64,000 nt of DNA from Planctomycetaceae bacterium. GTDB taxonomy: Bacteria; Planctomycetota; Planctomycetia; Pirellulales; Pirellulaceae. This document shows, piece by piece, positions 1 through 13,506 of this stretch; position 1 is the stretch's first letter, and each line of letters begins with the position of its first letter. The notes beneath the pieces are model-generated. The model saw only the letters and a list, made by a program, of their open reading frames with translations. It ran no database searches and was not told the origin of the DNA. A program made the translations under genes and the position numbers. The stretch covers positions 369,745-433,744 of the forward strand of contig PBNZ01000002.1 in the NCBI GenBank assembly GCA_002723275.1, given 5' to 3'.

Positions 1-2363
1 ACTTCGGGACCGGAGCGGGGATCGCTGCCGTCGGTCGTGAAATAGACCGTGGCACCCTCCGATCCAGCGATGCGGATCAGATCGCTATCGCCAACCTCGC
101 CACCGTGTTGTTCGATTCCATTGACTTCAAACACCGGAGCGTCGATGTGAGGATAAAGCCCGTGACTTCTCATCTGGTCAAGCACAATGTCAGTGCGAAA
201 CGGAAAGTAATTTTCCAACATGTTATCGATCGCGGGTTGCCAATGCTCGCTCGGTGTAAACTGCGGGCCCAGCCAATCGCCCCAGCGGGCTGATTCAGCG
301 ACAACGGCGCCTTTGATCTGGTTGGCGAGTGATAACCAAAGCTCGGTTGCCGCCTGGGGAGTGTAGATGCCATCGTGGAACAGATGGCGTTGCACGCGGT
401 CGGCAAAGCGCAAACGGTATTCCGCGTTTTGACGCAACGCCATATCAATGACACCAGGCGACTCGCTCCACCAAAATTCGCCGAAACCAACATCGGCCGT
501 TGATTTGTCCTTGTCGATACCTGACTTCGGAAATGCTATGTCATTGTCCCAAGTGAAAAACTTGAAGCCTTCACTTTCAGCACTCCGGTCGCGTACTGCA
601 TAGTAGTTGCCGGGCCAATCTAACGAAGCGTGGTATTGGCCGTTGATGACGTAGTCAATAAAGTTGTCGACGTCAATTAAGACTGCATAATCTTCGTTGC
701 GAGTGCCGTCGGGATTGTTGCCTTGTACGAATTGATAGGCCGCATCGCTAGCCAGTCCGTTGCTGGAGAGTTCCAGCAACTGATTCCATATTCTCTTGTC
801 CCCGTCGACGGATCGACTGGTACAACAGAACTTGATGGTGTCGTAATCCGAGGCTTCGCCTCCAATGCGGTCGGCCAAGAACTTCGCGTCCGGACGCTCG
901 GTCGGGTTGTACAGTCCCCAATAAAGTCCGTTTAAATAGAGATGAACAAAGTTGCCCGACGCGGCAGGTTGTCCCATGGCCGCCTGTGCCGCCTTGGCCC
1001 ACTGATCGCGTATGTAGGTAGAGTTGGGACCCTCGGCATAGGTCGGGTCGTTGACAGGCCAGCCGTCACGCGTGTTTGCACGTAAGGTAATCGTGTTGAA
1101 GGATTCGACCTCGGCGTCGGCGAAGAACGGATAATCCAGCCGGCCAGGGCCATATTGCCTTTTGAACAATAAACGCATTGAGTGCTTCGGCGTGGCTCTC
1201 GGATCTCGCGATGTGTTGCCCATGATCTGAAGACCTGCGTCGACTTGGAATCCATTCGTTCCGTCGGTCAAGATGTACTCCACCGACGCCGGGCGTTCCC
1301 AGTCGGGTCCACGCGATTGGCTGTTGGAATAAATCCCACGGGTTCCAAACAAATCTTCGGTATCCATCACGATCGACATCGTCGGTAGCGAGAGCAGCGA
1401 GTCGGTGATTACCGCGTTGTACTGTTCCGCCGTCAGGCTCGGGTCGCCTGCGATAAGCGCCAGATCGGCCGGATTCTGTTCCATTCCATAGTCGGGAGTC
1501 CTGCGCCGCCAAATTTTCGGAAAGCCGATTGGATCGCTTGGCTGTGCTAATGTCGAATCGAGGAAAACGTACGTGTGAGTTTCAATATTCGAGGGGCGCA
1601 AGTCTGTGTGAAACGCTGCGGCTCGCAAGGTCGTCGTCTGATTGATCGAAACAATCGCAAGTGGAGCGGTGTCGTTTGTTCCCGCTACCGAATGGCCGTT
1701 GGTGAGTGACGGTGCTGAGCCATCGGTGGTATAAACAAGGGTGGCTCCTGACGTGTCAGACCAGATTTCTAAGTCAAATGCGTCAGTCGTCGAGTTCGAG
1801 AAAATGCCACGGGGCACGCTGAATTCCGTGTCGGCCACCATGGGGTCGCGGTTCGGTTGGCCGGGGCTCGGCGTTGCAAAGTTGTGTAGACGGTCTTGAA
1901 AAACACCGTAGGAACGGTCATCGCGTTGAGCTGGAAACTGCGGCGCGTATTCGCTGGCAATGGTTGAGCCGTCAGGTTGTACCAAGGCGAGATATTCCCC
2001 GTCGGCGTTAAGAGCAAAATTCGTATGGAATTCAGCCGATGGGACCGATCGGTTCTTGCCGGAAGCGAAGACAACGAAATACTCACCTGGTTGGAGCAAC
2101 CGATCAGGGAACCGCCATTTTTGCAAGTCGGCTGCGTCATCAGTCAGCGCCCAACCCTGCAGCTGAATAGGCGTTTCTCCTTGGTTGTGAATTTCAATCC
2201 AGTCTTCGTAATGACCATCTTCGTCGGCTAACGTGCTGTTGTTATCAGGCATCAGCTCACTAATCAAAAGATCGCTGACAAGTAAGACTCGCGATTCGAG
2301 TCTCTCGTGAGCCAGTCGAGTAAAACGCTTCCAGCGCGGTTCGCGTCTAATCCGTCCAGTCAT
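1..2363 (-). CDS. Exported lamin-tail / CotH kinase-like protein (3' end outside window)
   Basis: Open from an ATG at 2363 to the left edge, so about 787 N-terminal residues are visible. The N-terminus carries RLESRVLLVSD, which resembles the planctomycete LEPR-XLL export motif. A lamin-tail domain follows at about residues 28-150 (ISELMPDNN, DWIEIHNQGE, GWALTDD). A chitobiase/HexA C-terminal-like module ends near residue 265 (TTLRAAAF). The CotH domain spans about residues 350-650 and includes YLNGLYWGLYNPTERPDA. A second chitobiase-C module (GATVYFTTDGSDPRSGPE) is cut by the window edge. CotH proteins are atypical protein kinases in spore coats; in planctomycetes this architecture is common in large exported proteins of unknown role, so I claim no activity. 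It appears to be monocistronic. Confidence 0.85.
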   Translation of the reverse strand, partial: MTGRIRREPRWKRFTRLAHERLESRVLLVSDLLISELMPDNNSTLADEDGHYEDWIEIHNQGETPIQLQGWALTDDAADLQKWRFPDRLLQPGEYFVVFASGKNRSVPSAEFHTNFALNADGEYLALVQPDGSTIASEYAPQFPAQRDDRSYGVFQDRLHNFATPSPGQPNRDPMVADTEFSVPRGIFSNSTTDAFDLEIWSDTSGATLVYTTDGSAPSLTNGHSVAGTNDTAPLAIVSINQTTTLRAAAFHTDLRPSNIETHTYVFLDSTLAQPSDPIGFPKIWRRRTPDYGMEQNPADLALIAGDPSLTAEQYNAVITDSLLSLPTMSIVMDTEDLFGTRGIYSNSQSRGPDWERPASVEYILTDGTNGFQVDAGLQIMGNTSRDPRATPKHSMRLLFKRQYGPGRLDYPFFADAEVESFNTITLRANTRDGWPVNDPTYAEGPNSTYIRDQWAKAAQAAMGQPAASGNFVHLYLNGLYWGLYNPTERPDAKFLADRIGGEASDYDTIKFCCTSRSVDGDKRIWNQLLELSSNGLASDAAYQFVQGNNPDGTRNEDYAVLIDVDNFIDYVINGQYHASLDWPGNYYAVRDRSAESEGFKFFTWDNDIAFPKSGIDKDKSTADVGFGEFWWSESPGVIDMALRQNAEYRLRFADRVQRHLFHDGIYTPQAATELWLSLANQIKGAVVAESARWGDWLGPQFTPSEHWQPAIDNMLENYFPFRTDIVLDQMRSHGLYPHIDAPVFEVNGIEQHGGEVGDSDLIRIAGSEGATVYFTTDGSDPRSGPE

Positions 2364-3172
2364 CGCGTTTTACCTTTTCCAGCCGGAGCTTTGGTATCAA
2401 TTCAGCCTGAAGTTGACGCCATCTTTCTCCCCTCGCAAACAGCTTGAAAGCGTTCCTAATCTAGCCGAATTCCAGCAAACATTCCAAAATTTGATGCGAT
2501 AAGTTCGATGAATTGAGCGCCGAGGATCGTCTTTTTTGAACGTGTGCAAAGTCGATTAAGATACGCAACACATTGCTCAAAAAAGGGCCTGAAGACGTGT
2601 GGGTGCATTTGATGATTGGTATTTCCCAATTAGTTAATTGGATCGTGATTTGACTCCACTGGACGAATAAGGCGACCGCAACGATTGGCGAGTTCAGGCC
2701 TAACGTTTTCGATACCGAACGCAATCCGCGGTTCATTAACAAACTGAAATTCCATTAACTTCATTCAGTTGACTGATGGCCAAGTTCGCATTGGGGGATC
2801 CTGTCATCTGCGCGAATGATCAACGGAATTCTTTAGATTTTTTGAGTTACCGACTTTACCCGAATGAATTATGGAGCGTGAAATTCGATCAGGCGTTGTA
2901 AGTCGAATCGGTCACTTGTCTTCGTCCCTATTTCGACAGATCAATGACTTTGCGGTTCTCTCTCGAGATCGGCATATGACCACCAATGGGTGCATTTTGA
3001 GTGTGAGAGATAGTTTTCGTTTCAAACAGCCGTTGTGCTGAAGAAATCCTCCTACGGTAGTCTTGATGATCCTCGGCGAAGCAATCAGGTTTGACTGCAA
3101 TTGACCTTGTTTGCCTCTAAAATCAGCAAAGCTGAGAGGTGTTGACTGACAAATTCTGAAAAGCAATACTGA
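2364..3172. other. Intergenic spacer
   Basis: This is an AT-richer spacer between the divergent CotH gene and the thiC riboswitch. The short open frames here lack ribosome-binding sites and recognisable domains. It presumably holds both promoters, but I could not fix a -10/-35 pair with confidence. Confidence 0.5.
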
Positions 3173-3280
3173 ATGGCCGCGGGGGTGTCCTATGCGGGCT
3201 GAGAGTTTTGGGCAGTATGTTTCGAAACAACCCTTCGAACCTGATACGGGTCATACCGACGAAGGGAGCGAGACGGCATT
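3173..3280 (+). ncRNA. TPP riboswitch (THI element)
   Basis: The conserved THI-box blocks occur in order: GGGGGTGTCC, then GGGCTGAGAG, then ACCCTTCGAACCTGAT, then GGTCATACCGACGAAGGGAG. The final GACGGCAT can pair imperfectly with ATGGCCG at the 5' edge to form P1. The element sits 70 bases before thiC, the classic TPP-controlled gene. No terminator hairpin is obvious between aptamer and start codon. The expression platform may therefore act on translation, by masking the AAAGGGAAG ribosome-binding site; that is an inference. Confidence 0.95.
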
Positions 3281-3341
3281 GCAGATTTCTAAAGGACCTA
3301 GCCGTTCTCTCTTTTCTGAGTCTTCCACTGTTGCAATCTAA

Positions 3342-5447
<2,106 letters not shown>

Positions 5448-5896
5448 ATCGCCGTGCGAACTGCTGTTTTATTTCAGGCGATTCAAGGCTTGGTCGCTCG
5501 GCTGACTACCATTACCAACTGCTTCAAGACCTGCTGCCTCGAAGCTCTGGAACGGCTCGTATTGCAAGGCAATCGCGAGCCTCGGTGCTTCGCTTTGACG
5601 CGCTCTACCCACCAACGGTTCCAGAAAAAAATCAAATTCATAGGAAGGACCCGCGATTGGTAGAACCACAACTCATGCTTGATGCATCGGTAATGGATCT
5701 TGGTTTTAGCACGGCATCCTGTCTCGTCGAGTTTCGCTGGTTGTGAGATTGTTTGGGCCAATTCTGGCTTTAAAACACCAGGCTCGTTTTGAGTTCTTGT
5801 TTTGAGTCTTTGCGGCCGCTTCCACTGCCGTTATCAACGGGGACTGGTAGGTGGATGCGGTCACCCATGCCGACACTTGTCCTATTTGGACAGTAT
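5448..5896. other. Intergenic spacer
   Basis: This lies between the convergent thiC and PrcB-like genes. Several overlapping short frames are present on both strands, none with a start signal or domain. I see no strong terminator hairpin. Confidence 0.5.
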
Positions 5897-6346
5897 TCAT
5901 TTTGTCTTCCGGCGGGTCACAAACTTTACTGGCTTGGTTGGCTTCTTGATGACCCGTAAGTCGTACGGTTGTGTCAACGCCTGTGTGGTGAAACTATCGG
6001 CTGGGGGACTCGTTGCTCGCACAGAAACTACGAGCGCTTGATCGGTTTCCTTGATACTCGTGATTTTAATCTCGTAGCCACCGGTGCTTTTTTCTCCCAT
6101 GAACACAGCCAAGACCACTTGCTTCTCGAAATCCACCGGCGGCAGCTGTGGCTTTGGAGTTACCGTCTTATGCACTACTTTCCAGACCTTTTGCCATGCG
6201 TCAAGATTATCGATGACCTTTTCTCCGGACTTGGTAACTCCCGAATAGTATCCACGGAATCTCGTCTGCTCATCTGCGTTGCACGTGACTGCTGCAACGA
6301 CGAAACAGATCGCTACGGCCGGATAAAGTAGACGAGCTTTTTTCAT
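5897..6346 (-). CDS. Secreted PrcB_C-like domain protein
   Basis: The start is ATG 6346 because GGAGG lies five bases ahead of it; a longer frame to 6418 has no such site. The 149-residue product begins with a lysine pair and a hydrophobic segment (LLYPAVAICFVVAAVTCNA), a signal peptide or lipoprotein-type leader. The body contains VVLAVFMGEKSTGGYEI, which matches the core of the PrcB C-terminal domain, named for a spirochaete protease-complex partner. The family is widespread in exported bacterial proteins and its role here is unknown. It lies 135 bases upstream of nothing co-directional except the pectate-lyase-like gene's stop, so it is probably transcribed alone. Confidence 0.75.
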   Translation of the reverse strand: MKKARLLYPAVAICFVVAAVTCNADEQTRFRGYYSGVTKSGEKVIDNLDAWQKVWKVVHKTVTPKPQLPPVDFEKQVVLAVFMGEKSTGGYEIKITSIKETDQALVVSVRATSPPADSFTTQALTQPYDLRVIKKPTKPVKFVTRRKTK

Positions 6347-6481
6347 CTCAGCCTCCGAAGAGATTTTTGTGAAGGGCAAGAAGCTTGGATGCAACGTGGT
6401 CCGCATCAGTTCCCTCATTTTTGTCCACTTATGTCGCCCTGGTGGTCGACCAACATCCGTGGTCTTTGCTCGTTATTCCGC

Positions 6482-9187
6482 CTAATTCTTCCGATACGTG
6501 GCCTTTACCTTTGTGACGTAATCTAGATCAGTGACGAATGTCGTGGCGGAATGGATATCCTCGATATACTCGGTGCTTCGTTTCCATTGATCGATGCCCT
6601 CGAAGTATTGGGGCTCGGCGCTGCCCACCCAGCGGTCAAATACCATCCCTTCGGCGGGCGGATCGGCTTGGACCAAAACCGGGTTTCTGAAATCAGGGTA
6701 GGTGCCACTGCCGCTCCCGTTAATCACTTCCAGTCGCCTTCTCCCCGCGAGCTTCACCGGTTCGATTTCTAGGAAATAAATCTCGGTTTGATTGGCGCTG
6801 CTGAGCGTCAGTCGCGCATCGGCAAGACCACTGCCGCCGTCTTTCATTTCGAAGGCTTCAAATTCGTAGATCTGATAGTGATCGCTTTGAATCGGGTCGT
6901 TGATTGACAGCGGAGTACGATCGGCGGACAGCTGTCCCACGTTCAGCTTGATCGCTCCTTGTGACTTTCTGGCACCTAGCCCCATCTTTAACCGATAGAT
7001 TCCTTTTGGCAGGCTGATGCCCCAGGAGTAGCTGCCATTCTCGTTTTCAAAAAGGTTATGGGTCGCCCGAATCAAATTAGACTCGGACGAATCCTGGGAT
7101 CCCGACAGGTTGTATCCGTTGAGCCAGCCGTAGGTGTAGCCGCTGAACTTCTTCGAATACGGTCCGCCACCGTCGGCCTGGTAGCCCGACGGCGCATAAA
7201 ATCCTTCCAGCGGTCCGAAGGTGAGCTTGATCGGCTTGCGGTAAAGATCCAGTGGATCTTCTGTGGCCACGAAGACAGGTTTCAAGGTGATGTCATGATC
7301 TGTCCGCACAGTCAGCCGTTGTTGGTTGCTTTTGAGATCTTTGGTCCAACTGTGAAAGCGATATCCCTCATCCGGGATAGCCTCAATCGCGACGTCGATC
7401 TTTTCCGCATAGATCCCTCCTGCTGGCTGAAGTTTCACGCGTCCGTTTTTCGCACTTTCGTCAATCGTGACTCTCACCTTCCTCGTCCCCACAGAGATCG
7501 TCGTGATATCGGTGCTGACGTTTCCTGATTGATCTGTCGCCCTCACTTCGATCTGGTGCACGCCAGGGGAAACATCCTGCAGCGCGGCCACCATGTGGCT
7601 TACGCGGGCTTCGTCCTTGATGAGCTGCCCATCGAGATACAGTGTCATCGTCGCAATGGAACCGGAGTTGTAATCGTTGGCAAAGGCTTCGACCTCTAGC
7701 TCAACAGGTGCTGATGCGATGATCACCTGATTCTTTTCTGGACGAACCGTGTTGACAATCGGTTTCGTGTCGTAGTAGGAATGCGCGCGACTATTCAAGT
7801 AGTCTTCAAGATTGAGGTATCCATCCTGGTTTCGGTCTGAATTACCATCGGCAGGATCCGCGGGGTCTAATTTTTGAGCGACTTCCCACACGTCAGGCAT
7901 TCCGTCGCCGTCCGTATCTGTCGGAGCGGCCGTCGACTTTAGTTGCGGCCAGCCGCCCACAGCATCTTGGGTATCGATCAGTCCATCGTGACTGCCATTA
8001 CCGCCGTCCTGACAGCTTGCCGTTCCGGTCTTAACGTCGTGGACGATTCTGCGATCAACAGCGTCTCGCTTCAGGCTGGCTCCGGCGAACTGGAGTACGC
8101 GCCGGTAGGCCTCTTCCGCGGTGTCGGTCGTTACCGTGCCAGTTTCCAAGGGACGTTCAAGACGCATTCGTTGTTTTTCTGTATCGCTGACTTGGCTCCA
8201 CTTTGAGTCAAACTGAACTCCGTATTTCCAGTTGTCGAGCGTCGCCCTCTTGGAGCCGTTCAGGACATTGCCGTGGATGTAGAATTTTCCCCAGACGTTG
8301 TACAAGGGATCCCATGTCTCAATGCGATTCCAGATCGCGACGATTCGCTCCTGGTTTTTGATCGTCGCGGGTCCCGGCTTGTAGTAATTGTTCACGATGT
8401 TTACGTTCATTCCCTCGCCGCCGTAACAGCTGTTGCCCTGCCAGTTGTAAATCACGTTGTTTCGGAGATCGACTCGGTCGGAGAGTGCGTAGCGGGAAAC
8501 GAACTCACCCAGCCTTGGGTTGCGGCTGTCGTGGTGGGCCAGCAGGTTGTGGTGAAAGGAAGCGTTCTGTCCGCCCCAGACGCCGCCGTTTCCGTGTTTG
8601 CCGCTCGCATGGACAGAATTGCGTAGACTTTCGCCTATCAGACACCACTGCATGGTGAAGTTTGAATTAGCGTAGAAGGAGGCGCATTCGTCCGTGGACC
8701 AACTCATCGAGCAATGATCGATAATCACGTTACGGTTTTTCTGGCCGCCCAACGCATCGGCTTGCTGCCGAGCTTCGTCACCCATGCGGAAACGCAGGTA
8801 GCGGAGAATCACTTCGTCACAGGCATCCAGGTAGACCTCGTGATTCTTGATGCAGATGCCATCGCCAGGAGCCGTTTGCCCCGCGATCGTAAGTTGGCCG
8901 TTGCGAATGGGGAGCCTACTCTCGAGTGCGATGGTACCGGATACATCAAACACGACAACCCGAACTCCCTTGGCTTCGACGGCAGCACGTAGGCTACCTT
9001 CTCCGCGATCATTTAGATTGGTAACCTTGATTACTCTACCGCCCCGCCCTCCAACGGTGTAGCGACCATGGCCCTCCGCACCCGGAAAAGCCGGGATCTC
9101 TCGTGCGCTTACCGCCGATGCAAAACAGAAAATGGCCAAGATGGTTCCCAGCCAACGTAAGATGGCCTCTTCGTTGAATATTTGCAT
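6482..9187 (-). CDS. Secreted pectate-lyase-like beta-helix protein with repeat domains
   Basis: The 901-residue product starts with a signal peptide ending near SAVSA. The first 400 residues follow the PL1-like parallel beta-helix pattern: AFPGAEGHGRYTVGGRGG, GEGSLRAAV, VIIDHCSMSWSTDE and VDLRNNVIYNW. A calcium-binding thrombospondin-3-like stretch (DTDGDGMPDVWE, NSDRNQDGYLNLEDY) sits at about 425-470. An Ig-like module follows, then an InlB-type divergent repeat (about 575-645), a carbohydrate-binding-like beta domain (about 655-820) and a second InlB-type repeat at the end. The expected role is binding and possibly cleaving polyuronate or algal polysaccharide at the cell surface. Catalytic residues could not be assigned with certainty. 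Confidence 0.85.
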   Translation of the reverse strand: MQIFNEEAILRWLGTILAIFCFASAVSAREIPAFPGAEGHGRYTVGGRGGRVIKVTNLNDRGEGSLRAAVEAKGVRVVVFDVSGTIALESRLPIRNGQLTIAGQTAPGDGICIKNHEVYLDACDEVILRYLRFRMGDEARQQADALGGQKNRNVIIDHCSMSWSTDECASFYANSNFTMQWCLIGESLRNSVHASGKHGNGGVWGGQNASFHHNLLAHHDSRNPRLGEFVSRYALSDRVDLRNNVIYNWQGNSCYGGEGMNVNIVNNYYKPGPATIKNQERIVAIWNRIETWDPLYNVWGKFYIHGNVLNGSKRATLDNWKYGVQFDSKWSQVSDTEKQRMRLERPLETGTVTTDTAEEAYRRVLQFAGASLKRDAVDRRIVHDVKTGTASCQDGGNGSHDGLIDTQDAVGGWPQLKSTAAPTDTDGDGMPDVWEVAQKLDPADPADGNSDRNQDGYLNLEDYLNSRAHSYYDTKPIVNTVRPEKNQVIIASAPVELEVEAFANDYNSGSIATMTLYLDGQLIKDEARVSHMVAALQDVSPGVHQIEVRATDQSGNVSTDITTISVGTRKVRVTIDESAKNGRVKLQPAGGIYAEKIDVAIEAIPDEGYRFHSWTKDLKSNQQRLTVRTDHDITLKPVFVATEDPLDLYRKPIKLTFGPLEGFYAPSGYQADGGGPYSKKFSGYTYGWLNGYNLSGSQDSSESNLIRATHNLFENENGSYSWGISLPKGIYRLKMGLGARKSQGAIKLNVGQLSADRTPLSINDPIQSDHYQIYEFEAFEMKDGGSGLADARLTLSSANQTEIYFLEIEPVKLAGRRRLEVINGSGSGTYPDFRNPVLVQADPPAEGMVFDRWVGSAEPQYFEGIDQWKRSTEYIEDIHSATTFVTDLDYVTKVKATYRKN

Positions 9188-10235
9188 GGTTTTGTTTTGC
9201 GTCGATCTTGCAATTCTTGTGGAACGGGTACGTGTTAACTCTTCAAATCGAGTTAGAACTGGATTGCTGGATGTGATCGAACAAATTAATCACTACATCT
9301 AAAGTGCTTTGATGCACAAACGAACGATCCCGAAGCAGTTCCACAAACAACGTTGTCAGGGGTTAGGTCTTTAAGGGATTGCCGCACCATTATGATTCGT
9401 TTGAAAGTGACTGTCCAATCGTTGACTGAGTGTTCTTGGCGAGTGTTTGAATCTTCTATTGAGGTATCTGGATGTTGAGCAATTCCGTCGGGATTAGTGG
9501 GAAAGTTGGATAGATACTGATCGTCTTTGGGAATTAATCGAGATGTTCTCCTTGCAACTTGGGGAGGCGCACGGAGGTCTTACAAGTGTAACGCAATGGC
9601 TTGAAGAACTTGAAAAGAAGTTCGGCGATATTACCTTTTGTTAGGGAAAGCAAATTGATATTCGTTATCAAGTGATCTGATTGTTTGAGACCCGCCGCTC
9701 GCCGAGTCCATGAGACTCTTATCGAAGAATTCGAACCGTCACACCGGGGAACGATTTCCCGCGAATAACTTACCTCCGTGTTTGTATTCATCCAGTATGA
9801 AAAGGATGGTTTTCACTGCTCTCTAACGCGATTGCCATATCATCAGAGCGATCTTTTGAAGCGGTAAGGCTGTTCACATTAGCCCTGTTCGAGATTAGAA
9901 GAATTGCTGAAATGTCGTTGAATATTCGAGGTGATTTCCAACTGAGTAAATCTGAATGTCATGCAGCAAGTATCAAACCGCATTCCCTACGCAAATGCCT
10001 ACCGAGAGATCTATCTGCAACGTCTCATGGAGAACGACTCGGAGGCTCTTAGCGAATCTGTTTTGCAGGCAGCAGCGATCGCAATAAAGCTGTCGGAATT
10101 CATAGACGTGTGGTCAAAGATTGGTGCCGAGTGCGGAGATTCCACGGTATCTGAAGAACTGCGAAACAATGATCCGCACTCGTCGGATGGGCGAGAATCG
10201 CGAGGACCATTTGTCGCTCTTCTTAAATTTGTGAT
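9188..10235. other. Long spacer with no supported gene
   Basis: About 1 kb lies between the start of the beta-helix gene and the ilvD remnant. A 113-codon plus-strand frame (9961-10302) overlaps the remnant. It has no ribosome-binding site and no domain I recognise, and might include decayed sequence of the same lost gene. The rest looks non-coding. Confidence 0.45.
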
Positions 10236-11691
<1,456 letters not shown>

Positions 11692-11705
11692 CCTTGTCGT
11701 TCATA

Positions 11706-11722
11706 CGCCCAAATTGTGGGCG
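11706..11722. other. Hairpin after hemB
   Basis: The arms CGCCCA and TGGGCG are separated by five bases, 15 bases after the hemB stop. No run of T follows on either strand, so this is at best a weak terminator or an mRNA-end structure. Confidence 0.4.
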
Positions 11723-11807
11723 GGTCTCTGAAGCCCCTCCAATCTGGATCTAAAGGGCAGGTGACGCAGTCGACTGAGCACAACGAGAAGATAAAAGGTA
11801 CATTGCG

Positions 11808-12236
11808 TTGGAAGACTTAACGATCGAAGAATTGTACGAGGAATTTGAGGACTTGCCCGACTGGGACGAGCGGTGCGATTACTTGATCGACCTGGGCTTT
11901 AACCTGCCTAAGTTGCCTGATGAAGCCAAAATTGAGGACAACAGAGTTCATGGCTGCCAGAGCAATGTTTGGTTAGTCGCCAATGTTAAGGACTCCGATC
12001 CGCCGGTCGTCGAATTCCTTGCTAACAGCGATGCCGTTATCGTGAACGGACTGATTGCGGTTGTCATCGCTTTGTATTCACGCAAGACTCCGCAAGAGAT
12101 CATTTCGGTCGATGCCAAAGAGGCCTTTGGAAAGCTTGGACTGGAACGCTACCTCAGCTCCCAACGTCGTAACGGGTTGTACGGCATGGTGGACCGTGTG
12201 CGGCAATTGGCCATCCAGGCAGAAGCGGGATCTTGA
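11808..12236 (+). CDS. sufE: SufE-family sulfur acceptor
   Basis: The 142-residue product matches SufE. An N-terminal helix (LTIEELYEEF) is followed by the hallmark RVHGCQSNVWL, whose cysteine accepts persulfide sulfur from a SufS-type desulfurase, and then the C-terminal helical region (KLGLERYLSSQRRNGL). It acts in the cytosol in iron-sulfur cluster assembly. Translation most likely starts at TTG 11808, since no ATG lies near and AAAAGGT sits upstream. The gene follows hemB by 116 bases and could be co-transcribed. No other suf gene is present, so its desulfurase is encoded elsewhere. Confidence 0.93.
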   Translation: MEDLTIEELYEEFEDLPDWDERCDYLIDLGFNLPKLPDEAKIEDNRVHGCQSNVWLVANVKDSDPPVVEFLANSDAVIVNGLIAVVIALYSRKTPQEIISVDAKEAFGKLGLERYLSSQRRNGLYGMVDRVRQLAIQAEAGS

Positions 12237-12737
12237 TTGACATCGGGGCCGTTCACCGAGACGAGCCGATTCTACAGAAGCCCACGCCCGAAGATTTCTC
12301 CGCTCCAATTGATCTGCTGCTCATTCTTTCTTCAGCTCGCCATGATCCTTCTCGATCAGATTTGATTGATTCGTAATGGATTTGGCATACAAAGCACAAC
12401 AAAATCGGGACTTTCTGAACCTGACTGTATTCTTGTGAGAAAGCGAGTCTCAGCTTTTGTATAATCTTTTCTCTTACAAAATCGTTTTGTGTCCTTGTTC
12501 ACCTCCTCGGCTGAGATCAGATTCTGAGTCAGAGCTAACTCAAACACTGGTCGCGACCAAAAGAGGCACGTCAGCAGCGCACTCGAAAGAGTTGCGAACA
12601 CGGATGCAGGGAATGGGGCCTTAGCGTACAGAGGGCATTACCGTAATTCCAGGTAACACCAGCCTAACTCAGGCTGAGTTGTGTGGAGTTCTCGTGTCGA
12701 TCGATTGGACCCTACTATTTGGCTTGTGGAGAAAACA
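12237..12737. other. Intergenic spacer
   Basis: Non-coding on both strands as far as I can see. It presumably contains the promoter of the secreted protein gene that starts at 12738. Confidence 0.5.
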
Positions 12738-13304
12738 ATGCGTCGTACCAGCAAAACAACATCCCGCAAAACATTATTTGCAATTGGCCGCGTGCGAAAT
12801 CTGTTAATCACAGGTTTGCTACTTGCCATGGTCTTCTGCGTTTCTACGACGAATTTACGCGCAGGTGAAGCCGAGGATTTCTACGATTTCTACACCTTCT
12901 ATCAGGGCAAGTGGGCCATTGAGGAGGAGACCGAAGGAAAGAAGGAGACTTACACAGGAAACTGCTTTGGGAGTGAAGGCGGTTGTAATGTTTATGTCGG
13001 CAAAGGTGAGACCTCGGTGTGGGGTTATGATCCTAAAACCAAGCAGTGGACAGGTGTGGGACAATTGGACGATGGGGGGCGTTTCGTCATGGCGATCTCA
13101 CGTCCGCCGGGACCGAAGTTCAAGCCAGGAATGACGTTTACCTTCACGGGCACCATTTGGCATGCTGACGGTTCAATACACTATGTTACGAACGTTTCGA
13201 CGTGTGTTGATGAAAACACCACACGAGGTGTCATTACCGGCACCGACCAAGATGGAAAACCGATTCCAAAAGTAACTAAGACCTTTAAGAGAATGGAATC
13301 TTAG
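12738..13304 (+). CDS. Secreted small protein, function unknown
   Basis: ATG 12738 is chosen because GTGGAG precedes it and it gives a basic n-region. The frame extends 19 codons further without a better signal. The 188-residue product has an Arg/Lys-rich start, then a hydrophobic core (NLLITGLLLAMVFCVSTTN) and a probable cleavage near LRAGEA. The mature part (FYQGKWAIEEETEG, NVYVGKGETSVWGYD, TFTFTGTIWHADGS) looks like an all-beta lipocalin-like or DUF1579-like fold. I have no function for it. A good terminator follows at 13411. Confidence 0.7.
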   Translation: MRRTSKTTSRKTLFAIGRVRNLLITGLLLAMVFCVSTTNLRAGEAEDFYDFYTFYQGKWAIEEETEGKKETYTGNCFGSEGGCNVYVGKGETSVWGYDPKTKQWTGVGQLDDGGRFVMAISRPPGPKFKPGMTFTFTGTIWHADGSIHYVTNVSTCVDENTTRGVITGTDQDGKPIPKVTKTFKRMES

Positions 13305-13410
13305 TGCGAGCAATAAGGATGGCGTAAATTTCAGAGCGCAGCCAAAGACGATGTAGGGCCTTATCGATGTCCACTCCGTCGGCTTGCAAAATCTATTTGA
13401 TCAACACAGG

Positions 13411-13446
13411 GCCCTTCAGTGAACACTGTTGGGCTTTGTTGTTTTG
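13411..13446 (+). terminator. Rho-independent terminator
   Basis: The hairpin is GCCC-TT-CAGTG with CACTG-TT-GGGC (a two-base internal bulge, AA loop), followed by TTTGTTGTTTT. It lies 107 bases after the stop of the gene at 12738 and points in its direction. Confidence 0.75.
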
Positions 13447-13506
13447 GTACACCTATCGATGGAGTTGCGACGGCGTTCAGGGATTGGGTGAGCACCAATT
13501 TGAACC

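Noticed and set aside
2461-3166. Two minus-strand frames in the spacer before thiC
   Set aside because: They have no start signals, no hydrophobic or domain pattern, and composition like the surrounding spacer. One of them would run against the riboswitch region.
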